Assembly: GCF_040207875.1 (NCBI RefSeq)
Contig: NZ_CP157942.1
Location: 806,001-870,000 of the forward strand
Direction of reading: 5' to 3'
DNA length: 64,000 bases
Source: Wolbachia endosymbiont of Armadillidium arcangelii
GTDB lineage: Bacteria; Pseudomonadota; Alphaproteobacteria; Rickettsiales; Anaplasmataceae
The notes under the pieces are model-generated. The model saw only the letters and a program-made list of their open reading frames with translations. It had not been told where the DNA came from and did not search any database. Both the position numbers and the translations under genes were made by a program. Below are positions 47,821 through 57,400 of the stretch, in pieces (position 1 is the first letter of the stretch; the number at the start of each line of letters is the position of its first letter).

Positions 47821-49005
47821 ACTGTGTCAAACCGAATTTTTAATTCAACTCAATTTTCAATCTACCAGGAAAGAAGATGTCAAGTTGAGATACAGTTAAA
47901 GCCCAATTAGGCAGAGCCATTTTTGCTCTACTTTCTTTATAGCACAATATACCTGTTTATACAAGGCATTTATGCTAGTAAATGAGCCCTTGGTTTTGGT
48001 GAATTTCCTAATTTGCCTATGTAGCCCCTCTATGGGATTAGTAGTATAGATCATCCTCCTAACTGGGTCGGAATACTTAAAATAACCAGATAGGTTTTCC
48101 CAATTATTCTGCCAAGATTATAGGGTACTTTGTGCCCCATTTTTCATCTAATTCCAACAGATAATTCTCGGCAATTTCCTTACTTGAAGCTTTTCTTTAA
48201 ATCACTCAAAAAACTCTTTACTAGCTACATACTTCAGTGAGTTACGTATCTGATGCACTATACACATTCTGCATTAGGGAACACACCGTTTATTGCTGCA
48301 GGAAAGCTTTTTAGCCCATCTACACATGCAATTAGAATATCTTCCACTCCTCTCTCTTTGAGATCATTTAGTACTCCCAACCAGAACTTCACTTTCAGCT
48401 AAATAAAACTTCTTTTCTGCCATTTTGCTAATATATTATACATACATTTACTTACACAACTCCTTAAAAAACCATGAAAACTATCGGATATACAGACTGC
48501 AGCGGACGACTACGCCATTCGTTGATTACTGTTTGTCAGTAATACTTGATATCTCTGCCGCCGATATTTTATGATCGTAAATTTCCTCAATATGTGACGC
48601 TATATCTCCATGCCACTGGCAAATGTGCTTAAGACCTTTGCTTCAAGTTCTGTTGTTTGTCTTTTTCTAACTATTTGGGGTTCAAAGCTTCCTTCCCTGT
48701 CTCTAGGTGTTAACAACTCAAATGAGTTGTACGTAAAGTTTTTCCCATTTCTTCGATTATTTTCTTCGCTTTCACCAGACAAGTGGTGTTCTATTTCACC
48801 TTCCAGACTTGCCTCAAGCAGCTTTTTTATAAACGGTGTCATCTCTTCCTGTTAGCGGTCTTCCTTCTCGTATAGACGACAGGTTTCTAATTCTTTATAA
48901 TCTACCAAACCGGTAGTTTTATTTACTTGACTCATGTCAAACCTCCGTTTTTTATATCAATTATATTTTTATTTCTTGGTTTGACACAGTTTATTTAACA
49001 CTCCC
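47806..49005. mobile_element. IS256-type insertion sequence, 1200 bp
   Basis: 28-bp perfect terminal inverted repeats at 47806-47833 and 48978-49005 (inner part CTGTGTCAAACC) enclose one decayed transposase gene on the minus strand. No target duplication is obvious in the flanks. Confidence 0.85.
47896..48935 (-). pseudogene. IS256 (Mutator-type) transposase, decayed
   Basis: ATG 48935 starts MSQVNKTTGLVDYKELE, stops at a TAG near 48855 and resumes as MTPFIKKLLEASLEGEIEHH with the family motif HLSGESEENNRRNGK. The middle is shattered. The C-terminal part reappears as YTTNPIEGLHRQIRKFTKTK (family TNxIES/NPIE motif with the late Glu region) and ends near 47896. All expected landmarks are in order, but several frame breaks and the lost DDE core make it inactive. 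Confidence 0.82.
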
Positions 49006-49032
49006 ACTGAAATACTTAAACTCCTACTATTT

Positions 49033-49749
49033 TCACTTCACTTGTTGCTGCACTGAGTGACTTGAGTTCATACTAGCACCCTGATTTTCTGCATAACTTT
49101 CTCTACAGGAATTTGACGAAGAGTTTACTATATCGCCATACTCTAAATCTTTTACTGCTTCCAAGACTCCCTCCTCAATTTTTTTTATAATCTCTAGACT
49201 TAAGTTAGGGTAAAATTTATTTAACGCTTCTCTTATGTGAATCGTATACTTTTTATCTATATCAATATATTCGCCATCTTGTCTGCTCTTCTCACATCCT
49301 CTTCGATCACATTCATCAATTTGCTCTTCAAGGCTACACTTTTTTAATATGTCACAATTTATGTTTGCTTTTACTTCTTCGCTTATTTTTTTCTCTAATT
49401 CATCCTTGGTTTCATCATCAATCTCAAACTTAAGATCTTTCATTATCTCATTTTTTATCTTTTCTTTCAATTCATTCTCAGTCTTATCACCAATCTCAAA
49501 CTTAAGACCTTTCTCTAGCTCACTCTTAATATCTTCTTTCAGTTCATTTTTAGTCTTATCATCAATCTTACACTTAAGATCTTTACCATATTTATCATAA
49601 ATCAACTTACTCTTATTGACTTTACAATCATCCAATTTTGTGAACAAATTAACTTTCACCATGTCACTAACAGAACATGTATCAGGTGGTAATGAACATG
49701 CACGACTTGTATTTTTTTGATTTGAATAAAAATAGGTACTTTTTAACAT
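49033..49749 (-). CDS. Hypothetical protein with three 24-residue tandem repeats
   Basis: 238 aa, no family recognised, no signal peptide or membrane helix. Residues 58-129 are three consecutive 24-aa units of the form LKxxIxDxTxxELxxxIxxExxxx, strongly charged and predicted helical. They are followed by a Cys-containing acidic stretch (CSLEEQIDECDRRGCEK) and a helical C-terminal region. The Ser/Gln-rich tail is probably unstructured. The gene lies just outside an IS256 element and faces group II intron debris, so it is accessory DNA. An effector or surface role is possible but not shown. Confidence 0.6.
   Translation of the reverse strand: MLKSTYFYSNQKNTSRACSLPPDTCSVSDMVKVNLFTKLDDCKVNKSKLIYDKYGKDLKCKIDDKTKNELKEDIKSELEKGLKFEIGDKTENELKEKIKNEIMKDLKFEIDDETKDELEKKISEEVKANINCDILKKCSLEEQIDECDRRGCEKSRQDGEYIDIDKKYTIHIREALNKFYPNLSLEIIKKIEEGVLEAVKDLEYGDIVNSSSNSCRESYAENQGASMNSSHSVQQQVK
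49363..49578 (-). repeat. Three 72-bp coding tandem repeats
   Basis: DNA encoding residues 58-129 of the protein at 49033-49749, three units of 72 bp with point divergence between units. Expansion or contraction by one unit would keep the frame. Confidence 0.8.
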
Positions 49750-49991
49750 AAAATGACTCCATTAGTAAATAAATTTATTAAACATAAAATGAAGTGTGTA
49801 CTAACAATGTACATATTTCACTACTTTCATATAATATAAACAGTACTTTCTGGCACTGACACATTGTAAGCAGAAAAGAAAAGTTCTCTATCTACTATAG
49901 AGTTATTCACCGCCTCTACGCATCTATCACATTCAGAATTGCCGTGACAACTGCCCGCAATTCTACCGTCTACAATCTCAAGGAGAGTAGA

Positions 49992-50055
49992 CCAGGAGAA
50001 CTTCCCTCCTGGCCCCTCGCAGAACCCTACGCGAGACTCTTGCCTCATAAGGCTC
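49992..50055 (-). ncRNA. Group II intron domains V and VI
   Basis: On the minus strand 50022-50055 forms a 34-nt domain V hairpin: lower stem GAGCCTTA/TAGGGTTC including the catalytic AGC triad, a 2-nt CG bulge, and upper stem AGGC-AAGA-GTCT with a GNRA-like tetraloop position. A domain VI-type stem CCAGGAG/CTCCTGG follows at 49992-50012. This is the expected 3' end of the intron, downstream of its reverse transcriptase. An open frame through it (49827-50066) is not a gene. 49750-49991 beyond the intron end holds nothing recognised. Confidence 0.85.
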
Positions 50056-50062
50056 CCACTAG

Positions 50063-50712
50063 TCATTGCCCTAATCCTATACTTAATTTCCAGTGCACAA
50101 AAAGATTTGGTCTACTCTTTGCGATTCTTTCTAGTAACTTAGCTGCTTTGGTCTTATGCCTATTCAGCTTCTTGTACTTTGTCTGCAACCACTTTCTGAG
50201 TTTCCTATTAAACATTCTTATTATGCTATCTAGTGCAGTTATATGATGCTTCCCGTAATAGTTAAACCACCCTCTCAGGATTGGATTACATATTCGTGAT
50301 ATATCTTCTATTTCCAAGTTTGTTCTTCTAGCAAATTTCCAGCTTCTAATTTCTTTCTTCATCTTGTTCAGGCTTTCTTTACTTACAGTTGGAGTAAAAC
50401 TTACAAACAGACTACTATCTTTTCTATTTCGTACAAGTCTTTTTCGAAATTCATATCCAAGAAATGTAAATGACACATTCTCATGATTATCCATTCGTTT
50501 TCCATCTTGACAGTAGATAATTTTGGTCTTTGTATGCTTTACTTCCAATTTGCAAATCTTCAGTCTCTGTTCAAGTTGAGTTAAAAATAGTTGTGCTTGG
50601 TACACAATGTATAACACCATCATCAGCATATCTTGCCCACTTTACACTTGGATATTCTCTTCTCATCCATGCATCAAAGCTGTAGTGCATGAATAGATTG
50701 CTTAAGATAGGA
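50063..50712 (-). pseudogene. Group II intron reverse transcriptase/maturase, 5'-truncated
   Basis: The remaining part starts at GGVVSPILSNLFMHY, includes the polymerase core RYADDGVIHC, shifts frame near 50630, then continues through CKLEVKHTKTKII and FTFLGYEFRKRLV. It ends in the maturase X domain (WKFARRTNLEIEDISRICNP, GWFNYYGKHH). RT blocks 0-4 are missing because the gene is cut by recombinase sequence. With domains V/VI at 49992-50055 this is a 5'-truncated, immobile intron. Confidence 0.85.
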
Positions 50713-52295
50713 CTAACTACCCCGCCAACAATGTTGCAAATTTTTCTTTTCTTCTCGATTATTTCCAGGAGAGTTTGGTAGCTCTTTTACACGAAATACC
50801 ACATTTACGTCCTCAAGGTTAATTTCAATTCTCTTGACTAACGTTCTAATAATATCACGTTTAGTTAGCCAGCCTGCGTTATCAAGGTTTGATGTAATAT
50901 TGGAAGAAAAGTCTTCTAAATTGGTTATAACCAAAGTTAATTCCTGTTTTAATTTCTTTTGATCGAATATCCTTTTCTTCTCCTCTTCAATTGTTTTTAA
51001 ACTTTGTTTCATTGCTTTAATTCGTGGTTCAAATTCTTCTTGATTATTGAGCATAACTATCAATAAGTCTAGCAATACCACGTTTTAATTTATTTTCTTG
51101 TTTCTCTAGTAAATCGCTTTTTTGATCCCATGATGATTTTTTAAGCTCTGAAAGTCTACGCCTGTATTCTTCCAAAACCCTATTTGGATTTTTCAATAAA
51201 TGCTTAACCTCTTCCCACACGGCTGTTTCTAATGCATCTGTACGAATGTGTTTATTATCACAAATTTTATTACCACCAAAACGGTAAGAATCTCTACCTA
51301 TACAACGATAATAAGCATAATGATCAATTTTTTCTCCTCGCTTATTTCTTACAGGACTTCCGTAATATGCATAACGACAACGCTTACATACTTGTAGTGA
51401 ATGTTTTGCTCCTCTTTCTCTTGTCCTTGCTATTTTTCTATTTTCAGCTAATTGTTCTTGAGCTATATCAAATACATCTTCGTCCACTATATTTGGCACT
51501 TTAACATAAATCCAATTTGCTTTTTCAACAGAATAGGTAGAGTAATTATCTTTCGGTTGTTCACAAGAATGTTTCTGTGGTCTGATATGTTGTACCTACT
51601 TTTGTTTTACCAAAAGCCGCTTGTCCTTTGTAAGCAGGATTTTTTAACATACCCCAAATCACACTTCTATCCCAGCACTTTTTTCCTGTTCGTGTTATAA
51701 TAGACATAGTGTTTAGCCGACGACACACTTCCCCAACTTTCTCTTCCTACCCACAAAAATACTTTCCTAACAATATTAGCTTCTTCTTCGTTTATTTCAA
51801 ATAAAGCTTGTCCTCCTCCCATATATTTATCTATATAACGATAACCATAAGGAGCTCCTCCCATTACGCTTACACAACCTTTATTAGCTGCGTAAATCTT
51901 TCCGCGACGACTTCGTTCCATAATTTTCGCTCGTTCATATTCTGCTATCATACCTTGCATTTGTAACAGTAACTGAGATTCTGGATTATTGTTAATCTCA
52001 TAATTTAAGAAAACCGTTTCTGCTCCTGCTTTCTCAAATTCTTCAAATTTGATATGCATATTTCCTAGATAAGCGATCAGGTGAATGAATCTATCAATTT
52101 TACCTTCTGTTACTTTATCATGTAATTTTTCTAGATCAGGACGGACTAACACTGTAGCCATTGTCAATAAATTTATACTCACTTGTACCCATCCGTACTA
52201 ATTTGCTTCTCTAAAGCTGCAACTTGACTTGCTATTGTATTTTCTTGTGCTTGTTTCCCTGAAGAAACTCTTGCATATAAACTCACTGTTACCAT
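50713..52295 (-). pseudogene. Large serine recombinase (WO-type integrase), shattered
   Basis: Starts at ATG 52295 (MVTVSLYARVSSGKQAQENT) with the catalytic Ser in ARVSSGKQ. The rest is spread over several frames: TLVRPDLEKLHDKV-like and NPESQLLLQMQGMIAEYER (resolvase domain end), GGAPYGYRYIDKYMGG (recombinase domain), CKRCRYAYYGSPVRNKRGEK and YYRCIGRDSYRF (zinc ribbon). The C-terminal block RTLVKRIEINLEDVNVVFRV ends it. Large serine recombinases integrate WO prophages. At least four frame breaks make it inactive. Its end runs into group II intron sequence at 50713. Confidence 0.85.
50718..50740. repeat. Left arm of a 23-bp inverted repeat around the recombinase
   Basis: Perfect inverted copy of 52587-52609. 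Core on the minus strand: GCAACATTGTTGGCGGGG. Confidence 0.75.
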
Positions 52296-52485
52296 TTGAT
52301 CCTCCTTGAATCCCATTTTTATGTTTTAAATTTTTTTGGCTTACTTGCTTTGACACGGCTTTTTCATAAGCATCTAACAAATACTTTTCTGCCAACTGGT
52401 TAGTTTCATAGCTACAGCTAATCCGTATAGCTAATCTCTTATTCCCCATGAACTTTCCTTGAAATAATATGTTCATATCATTCAT
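52198..52485 (-). CDS. Small ORF upstream of the recombinase, 95 aa, possibly 3'-shifted
   Basis: The first about 60 residues (MNDMNILFQGKFMGNKRLAI, then SCSYETNQLAEKYLLDAYEK) look like a genuine small protein. After KHKNGIQGGSNG the frame continues for 30 codons inside the recombinase start, which is unusual and suggests the real stop was lost. The GGAGG ribosome binding site for the recombinase lies within it. Function unknown. A small gene just before a WO serine recombinase is a plausible regulator. Confidence 0.4.
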   Translation of the reverse strand: MNDMNILFQGKFMGNKRLAIRISCSYETNQLAEKYLLDAYEKAVSKQVSQKNLKHKNGIQGGSNGNSEFICKSFFRETSTRKYNSKSSCSFREAN

Positions 52486-52586
52486 TGAAACTGATGGTTA
52501 ATTGATTGTTGGCACTATAAATAAATGGCACTCTTGTTTTTGGACATAGAAGTTTTCGAGAAATGCTTTTCTCTAATTTTACGTTT

Positions 52587-52609
52587 TTTGCAACATTGTT
52601 GGCGGGGTA
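52587..52609. repeat. Right arm of a 23-bp inverted repeat around the recombinase
   Basis: Inverted perfect copy of 50718-50740. It lies 8 bp before the left end of the IS4 element. 52610-52616 is the only sequence between them. Confidence 0.75.
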
Positions 52610-52616
52610 ATTACAC

Positions 52617-54191
52617 CACTGCCATTAAGTTAAGGGAAAGAGAAGTTAAGATTGGACAAAAAATTTGAAGCGATTGATAATTATGGTAAATACTAGGGTG
52701 AATTTTTAAGAAAAGGGAGTCTGAAAAGTGCAAGTTATTTAAAAAAGTAATAATTGCAGGTTATTTTGCAAAGAATGTACTAATGCAATGATACTGAAAA
52801 GATATCTTGAATTTAAAACACATGTTTTCTAGCTCTTTTCTGGTAGTTGAGTGAACGAATATCAGATATCTTATGACGATCAACTCTTCTCCCTTTTCTT
52901 ACCACTAAAGTGTTCATCAAAAATAACTGTGATAGTCGATCCATAATGCAGTCTATGTCTGACTCTGTAGAAAAAATATCAAAGGCTAAGTTTTTAATCG
53001 CATTAAATGAGACAGATTTATTGATGCTTTTTTTTAGTTTACTATTCTGTGCGCTCAATGTCTCTTCATCATCTTCTATCATGATACTTTCTAGATTACT
53101 GATGAAGATAGTTGACCAAAAATCCTGCTTGATAGTTTCAATACTTTTTCCTGTGAAATTCTCTAAATTTAATCTTCCCTTCAGCCTAGAAAAAAATGTT
53201 TCTACTCCCCAGCGCAAGTAATATAATCTCTCAAACTCTTCGACTGTAAAACTTTGCTCATCTAACAGAGATGTTACTAACACTTCAACTTCTCCAGAAG
53301 AAAGTATTATTTTGACTAACCTGAATTTCATCTCATCAGGTAATCCTAGCTTTCGTAGCTGTCTTGCTACTTTAATAGGTGCGGTAGACACTACCACCAT
53401 ACTAGATGGGCTTTCCGGCTTAAACATAGCGTTTATTTCATTGAAAGACGAACTTGGACAGCGAATTATATAATTGATTTTCCTTCCTGTAAGCTCAGCA
53501 AGAAATCGATAAGATACGTATCCTCTATCACAGATTAACAAATCGTCTGATTTTATGGATTCAAGCATACCGATCGCTAAATCAACCTCATAGCTGTCAC
53601 CTCTACTTAGCACAGATTTTATTGCAATATTATTTAGCACATCGTAGCAAACTTCAAAGGTTGCACTTGTATAGTCTTCAAATCTCTGGATTCCATTCCA
53701 TACTGCTCTTGAGCCAAACTCGCCTATTATTTTGTCGCTCTTTGGCAGAATCAGTATTGAAGCATCAAATGCAAGTACTCTGAAGCCATGGTGGGTTTTA
53801 AATTCCTGATCTTGGTAGTATAGGGAAACTATATCATCATTTAACTCTGAAAACGCAGTATGCTTTAGCTTCTTTCTTGCTTGAGTAAATGCACTTGCCG
53901 TAATTGTGTAATCTTTTCTTGTATGCAGAACAAACTCATTAAGCATTACTTGTAATGACTTTACACTCTTTCTAAAAATCAGGAGAAATACATTAATGAA
54001 GGGCAGCTTTCTTTTTCGTGAGAAGTCTTTTGAGGATGCTCTGTGTGCGTTTATAAAGTTTAAACTCATCAATTTATTTTTTATAAACATGATTATTCTT
54101 TTTTTTACTCATGTCATTACTTCTTTTAATTTGTGGATCTTACCTGATTTTACAATACAGTCCATCACTTTCCCTTAACTTAATGGCAGTG
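52617..54191. mobile_element. IS4-type insertion sequence, about 1.57 kb, apparently intact
   Basis: 24-bp perfect terminal inverted repeats at 52617-52640 and 54168-54191 (outer end CACTGCCATTAAGTTAAGGG) enclose a complete transposase gene. No clear target duplication is seen, so the element or its flanks may have been rearranged after insertion. Confidence 0.9.
52813..54090 (-). CDS. IS4 family transposase, intact
   Basis: 425 aa DDE transposase. First Asp in VLAFDASILI, second Asp in DLLICDRGYVSYRF, and the IS4 signature Y(2)R(3)E(6)K is seen in YYLRWGVETFFSRLKGRLN. The N-terminal region (residues 1-90) carries a basic DNA-binding part. No internal stop, so this copy could be mobile. It stands immediately upstream of the large toxin-like genes, in the position where a cifA partner would normally be expected. 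Confidence 0.92.
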   Translation of the reverse strand: MFIKNKLMSLNFINAHRASSKDFSRKRKLPFINVFLLIFRKSVKSLQVMLNEFVLHTRKDYTITASAFTQARKKLKHTAFSELNDDIVSLYYQDQEFKTHHGFRVLAFDASILILPKSDKIIGEFGSRAVWNGIQRFEDYTSATFEVCYDVLNNIAIKSVLSRGDSYEVDLAIGMLESIKSDDLLICDRGYVSYRFLAELTGRKINYIIRCPSSSFNEINAMFKPESPSSMVVVSTAPIKVARQLRKLGLPDEMKFRLVKIILSSGEVEVLVTSLLDEQSFTVEEFERLYYLRWGVETFFSRLKGRLNLENFTGKSIETIKQDFWSTIFISNLESIMIEDDEETLSAQNSKLKKSINKSVSFNAIKNLAFDIFSTESDIDCIMDRLSQLFLMNTLVVRKGRRVDRHKISDIRSLNYQKRARKHVF

Positions 54192-54450
54192 ATTTAAGTA
54201 CCGGCTTAACTAAGGTTAAATTAAGCAAAGCATGTGAGCAATTAGGGTTGGGTAATTAAGAGGTATTTATAAGGCAATTCTATAAAACAGGTGGTGGTTT
54301 CTTGTTACTACTTTAGCTTCTATCAAAAAGGTGTTGCGTTATAATACAAATGTTGTATGCGCAAGTTAGCATGTAGATAAGGAAAGCTTATATTGTTGAT
54401 ATCTCTGATAGTAAATAGTGAGTTTAGCATAATATAATGAAGGGGGCTTT
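54192..54450. promoter_or_regulatory. Upstream region and ribosome binding site of the giant toxin-like gene
   Basis: About 260 bp of AT-rich DNA between the IS4 end and the toxin start. A very strong Shine-Dalgarno GAAGGGGG lies 5-12 bases before ATG 54451, supporting that start. A weak TAATATAAT-type -10 candidate lies near 54430. No open frame of an upstream partner gene is present. Confidence 0.55.
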
Positions 54451-57400
54451 ATGTTTAAGACACAATATCCAACAAATCATCTAAAAAAAGAAGGCGTTAA
54501 TTTAAAGATTACCGAATTATCGGATAAAATACAATATATAGAACAAGCTAAAGAATTTCCTCAATTTAAGCGTTATCGGAGGTCTGATTCCGAAAGTGAA
54601 AGTAGATTTAAAAGAATCGATGTTCCAGGAGACGGTAGTTGCTTATTTTGGTCTGTTACTATGGCTTACTTAATACCTGCCAGAGACGACGGTGCTCTAT
54701 TTCGGCAAAGGTATGAAGCTTTGTTTGGAAGTGAAGAAGCTGTAACTCAAAACTTAGATCATATTAGGAGTTTGGTCCGGAATTTAAGTACTGCCAATTA
54801 TGATGATGCATTTGCAAACTTAGTGAGAAACGTGTTTCGCAACCGAGTAGTTGATCATATAAGTTCTCATGAGAACGAGTTTAGAGGTTTTGTTACAGGC
54901 AGTTTTGAGAATTATTTAGAAAACATGAGGAAATCCAATACTTGGGGAGGTGAACCTGAAATAAAAGCAATGAGCAAGATGCTTAGTGCAAGGATTAGTG
55001 TTTCTGGTGCAACTAGAAGTCAATATAACAGTGGGAATATTCAAATACAGTTATTTCATGTTGGCGCACCAGGTAAACGAAATCATTATAACTTTGGTCT
55101 TGAGGGAGGTATTGTCGATAATGATGTAGAGCTTGCGAAAGGTTTAAAAAAAGTCATGGGTAAAGGAAAGCCACAAGATTTTGAACTAATACAGTTATTA
55201 ATAGAGGAAGCAGGTAAAGAAGTCGGTATAAGCCGGCAAGATGAAGACTTTAAGTCTTTTGAACTGAGATTTCAGTCATTTGTGGATCAGATTCCATCTT
55301 ATTTACACTCTGTAGGAAAAGCAGGATTTTTTACACACTTTTTCTTAGGGAGCTTTTCTACTTTGCTGGACACAGAGGTGGCCAAAAAATTAGGTATCAA
55401 GGAGATTTATTTTCGCTTTGATGGTGCAAAGACTTTGAAGGTAGCTGTCATAAAAAATGGTGAGATAAATAGTCAGGAAGATGTAGTCGATAAAGTAAAA
55501 TTATTTGTTATCTCAGAAAGCGGTTCTCGCACTTACACTCAAGAGTTTGATCAAGGTGAATTAAAGGGAGTATTAGGCAAACATTATTCTTTTATTGAAG
55601 ATCATTTAGATAAAATTAAAGTTAAATCAATAGAAATTATTAAGGATACCGTTCATCAGGGAAAAATAGTTGTTGACGTAAAAGATAAAGGAGTGGACAT
55701 AGAACATAATTCTGAAGTTCAGTTTAAAAAAGTGAGAAAAGGGTTATGGAGGGGTCTCGAAGTCGATATAGCGAAGCTAGCTATTTCCAATCAGCGAACA
55801 GTTAAAGCGTCTTTAAGGAGAATTCTTGATAAGATTTACACAACTCACTCTGAATATGTAGACTCACTAATCTATGCCAGTAGAGCGCGCGAAGCAGCAC
55901 ATCATGGATTTATGGTAGGCGTTTTCATGAATTTCCACTATAGGTATAATCTTAGAGTCTACCCAGAGCAATTTGCAGGAAGGGGTTATGCAGATATTGT
56001 TTTAGTGCCACGTGGTCCTGATCGTGCATTAAATTCTATTCCCATTATTATTGAATTAAAAGCGGGAGCAGATTCTAATTCTACTCCAGATAAGGCTTTG
56101 GAACAAGCAGAAAAGTATGCACAAGGCTTCCAACCAAATGTTCAGCGAGTTTTAACCACTGCAGATGATATTTTATATGTTGGTGTCAATCTTGATAGTC
56201 CATCTCCTATTTCTGATATTAAAGTATCAAATCGTGGGGGAGAAATAATTCCTCTTTTTCAAGATATACTAGAATCTACTAAGGATTGGGACACACAGAC
56301 AATCGGTAAAAAAGAATTAAAAGAACGGGTAAAAGATAATTTGGAGCGTATTTATCATACATTTCCTGGTACACCAGAGAAGGGAGATAATCATTATTTC
56401 AGTAGGTTTTTGCTAGGGCAGTCATTATTATTAAGTGAAGATTCAGGAACAAGTTTAAAAAAGTACATTTTTATTTATGGAGATAATATACCTACCGAAG
56501 TGCATCCCGATTCTGGTAGACCTGTACGTCTAGTAGTTCAAAGAAACAGAGAAGAATCATCAACTAACCTTGATGCGAGCCACGCAGCTGTAACAATGGT
56601 GCTTATTCCAGAAAATACAGGGAAGTTGGTTTATGTAATAAATATTGTTGAAGCTAACAGAAAGGATGTACTAAATAAAGCGCTTCCTCTTGATAGATTA
56701 GGTAGAGAGATAGGAGATAGGGAAATAGTCGAATTAAATCTTAATTTTGATACTAGATACAAGTTAAAATTTGAAAGATACCTTACTGTTAAAGCTAATG
56801 AGCCTATTTCTCTAGAGCAGTATAATGAAAGAGGAGTTGATAAGTTTCAAGGTACTTTTAAGAATGTTCCCTATCCTAATGAGTTAAAAGAAACATTTGA
56901 TAAAGCACTAGATGCTCAGTCTTCGTCAGTAAACGAATATAACAGATTGTTAGAAAAAATTGGAGAGGGAATATTTCCTTTTAAGACTCTCGTTAATAAA
57001 GAAGCTCATTTCCAGGGAATATTGAATGGAGTGTTTAGTTATTATAGTGACTTAAAATTACAAGAATCACCGGAAACTAGAGCATTAGTTTTAACTGAGT
57101 TTCAAACTGGTAGAGGGGAACGTATTGACATGCTAGTTCATGGTATTAAGTTTGTGGCTCAAGGTGGAAATGCTGAGGAGTACACTCCAATAGGATTGGA
57201 GCTTAAGACATCAAGGCAGGGTAAAGGAGCTAAAGCTCTGTTGAAGGAAGCAAATGACCAGATAAATAAAGAGTATGAAAAAGGTGTTACTTATAAAACA
57301 TTAACAGATGGTGATGAGGTGAAATTTATCGGTGTTGTTTTCGACAAAGGAGCTCATAATGCAAATTCACTTATTTTAACAAGCAGAACAAACGAGGAAG

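Noticed and set aside
46999..49749. The two coiled-coil genes as candidate cifA
   Set aside because: They show no resemblance to CifA that I can see. One is on the opposite strand, and both are separated from the toxin by recombinase and IS4.
49827..50066. 79-codon minus-strand ORF
   Set aside because: It runs through the group II intron domains V and VI, and the RNA structure explains the sequence better than a protein does.
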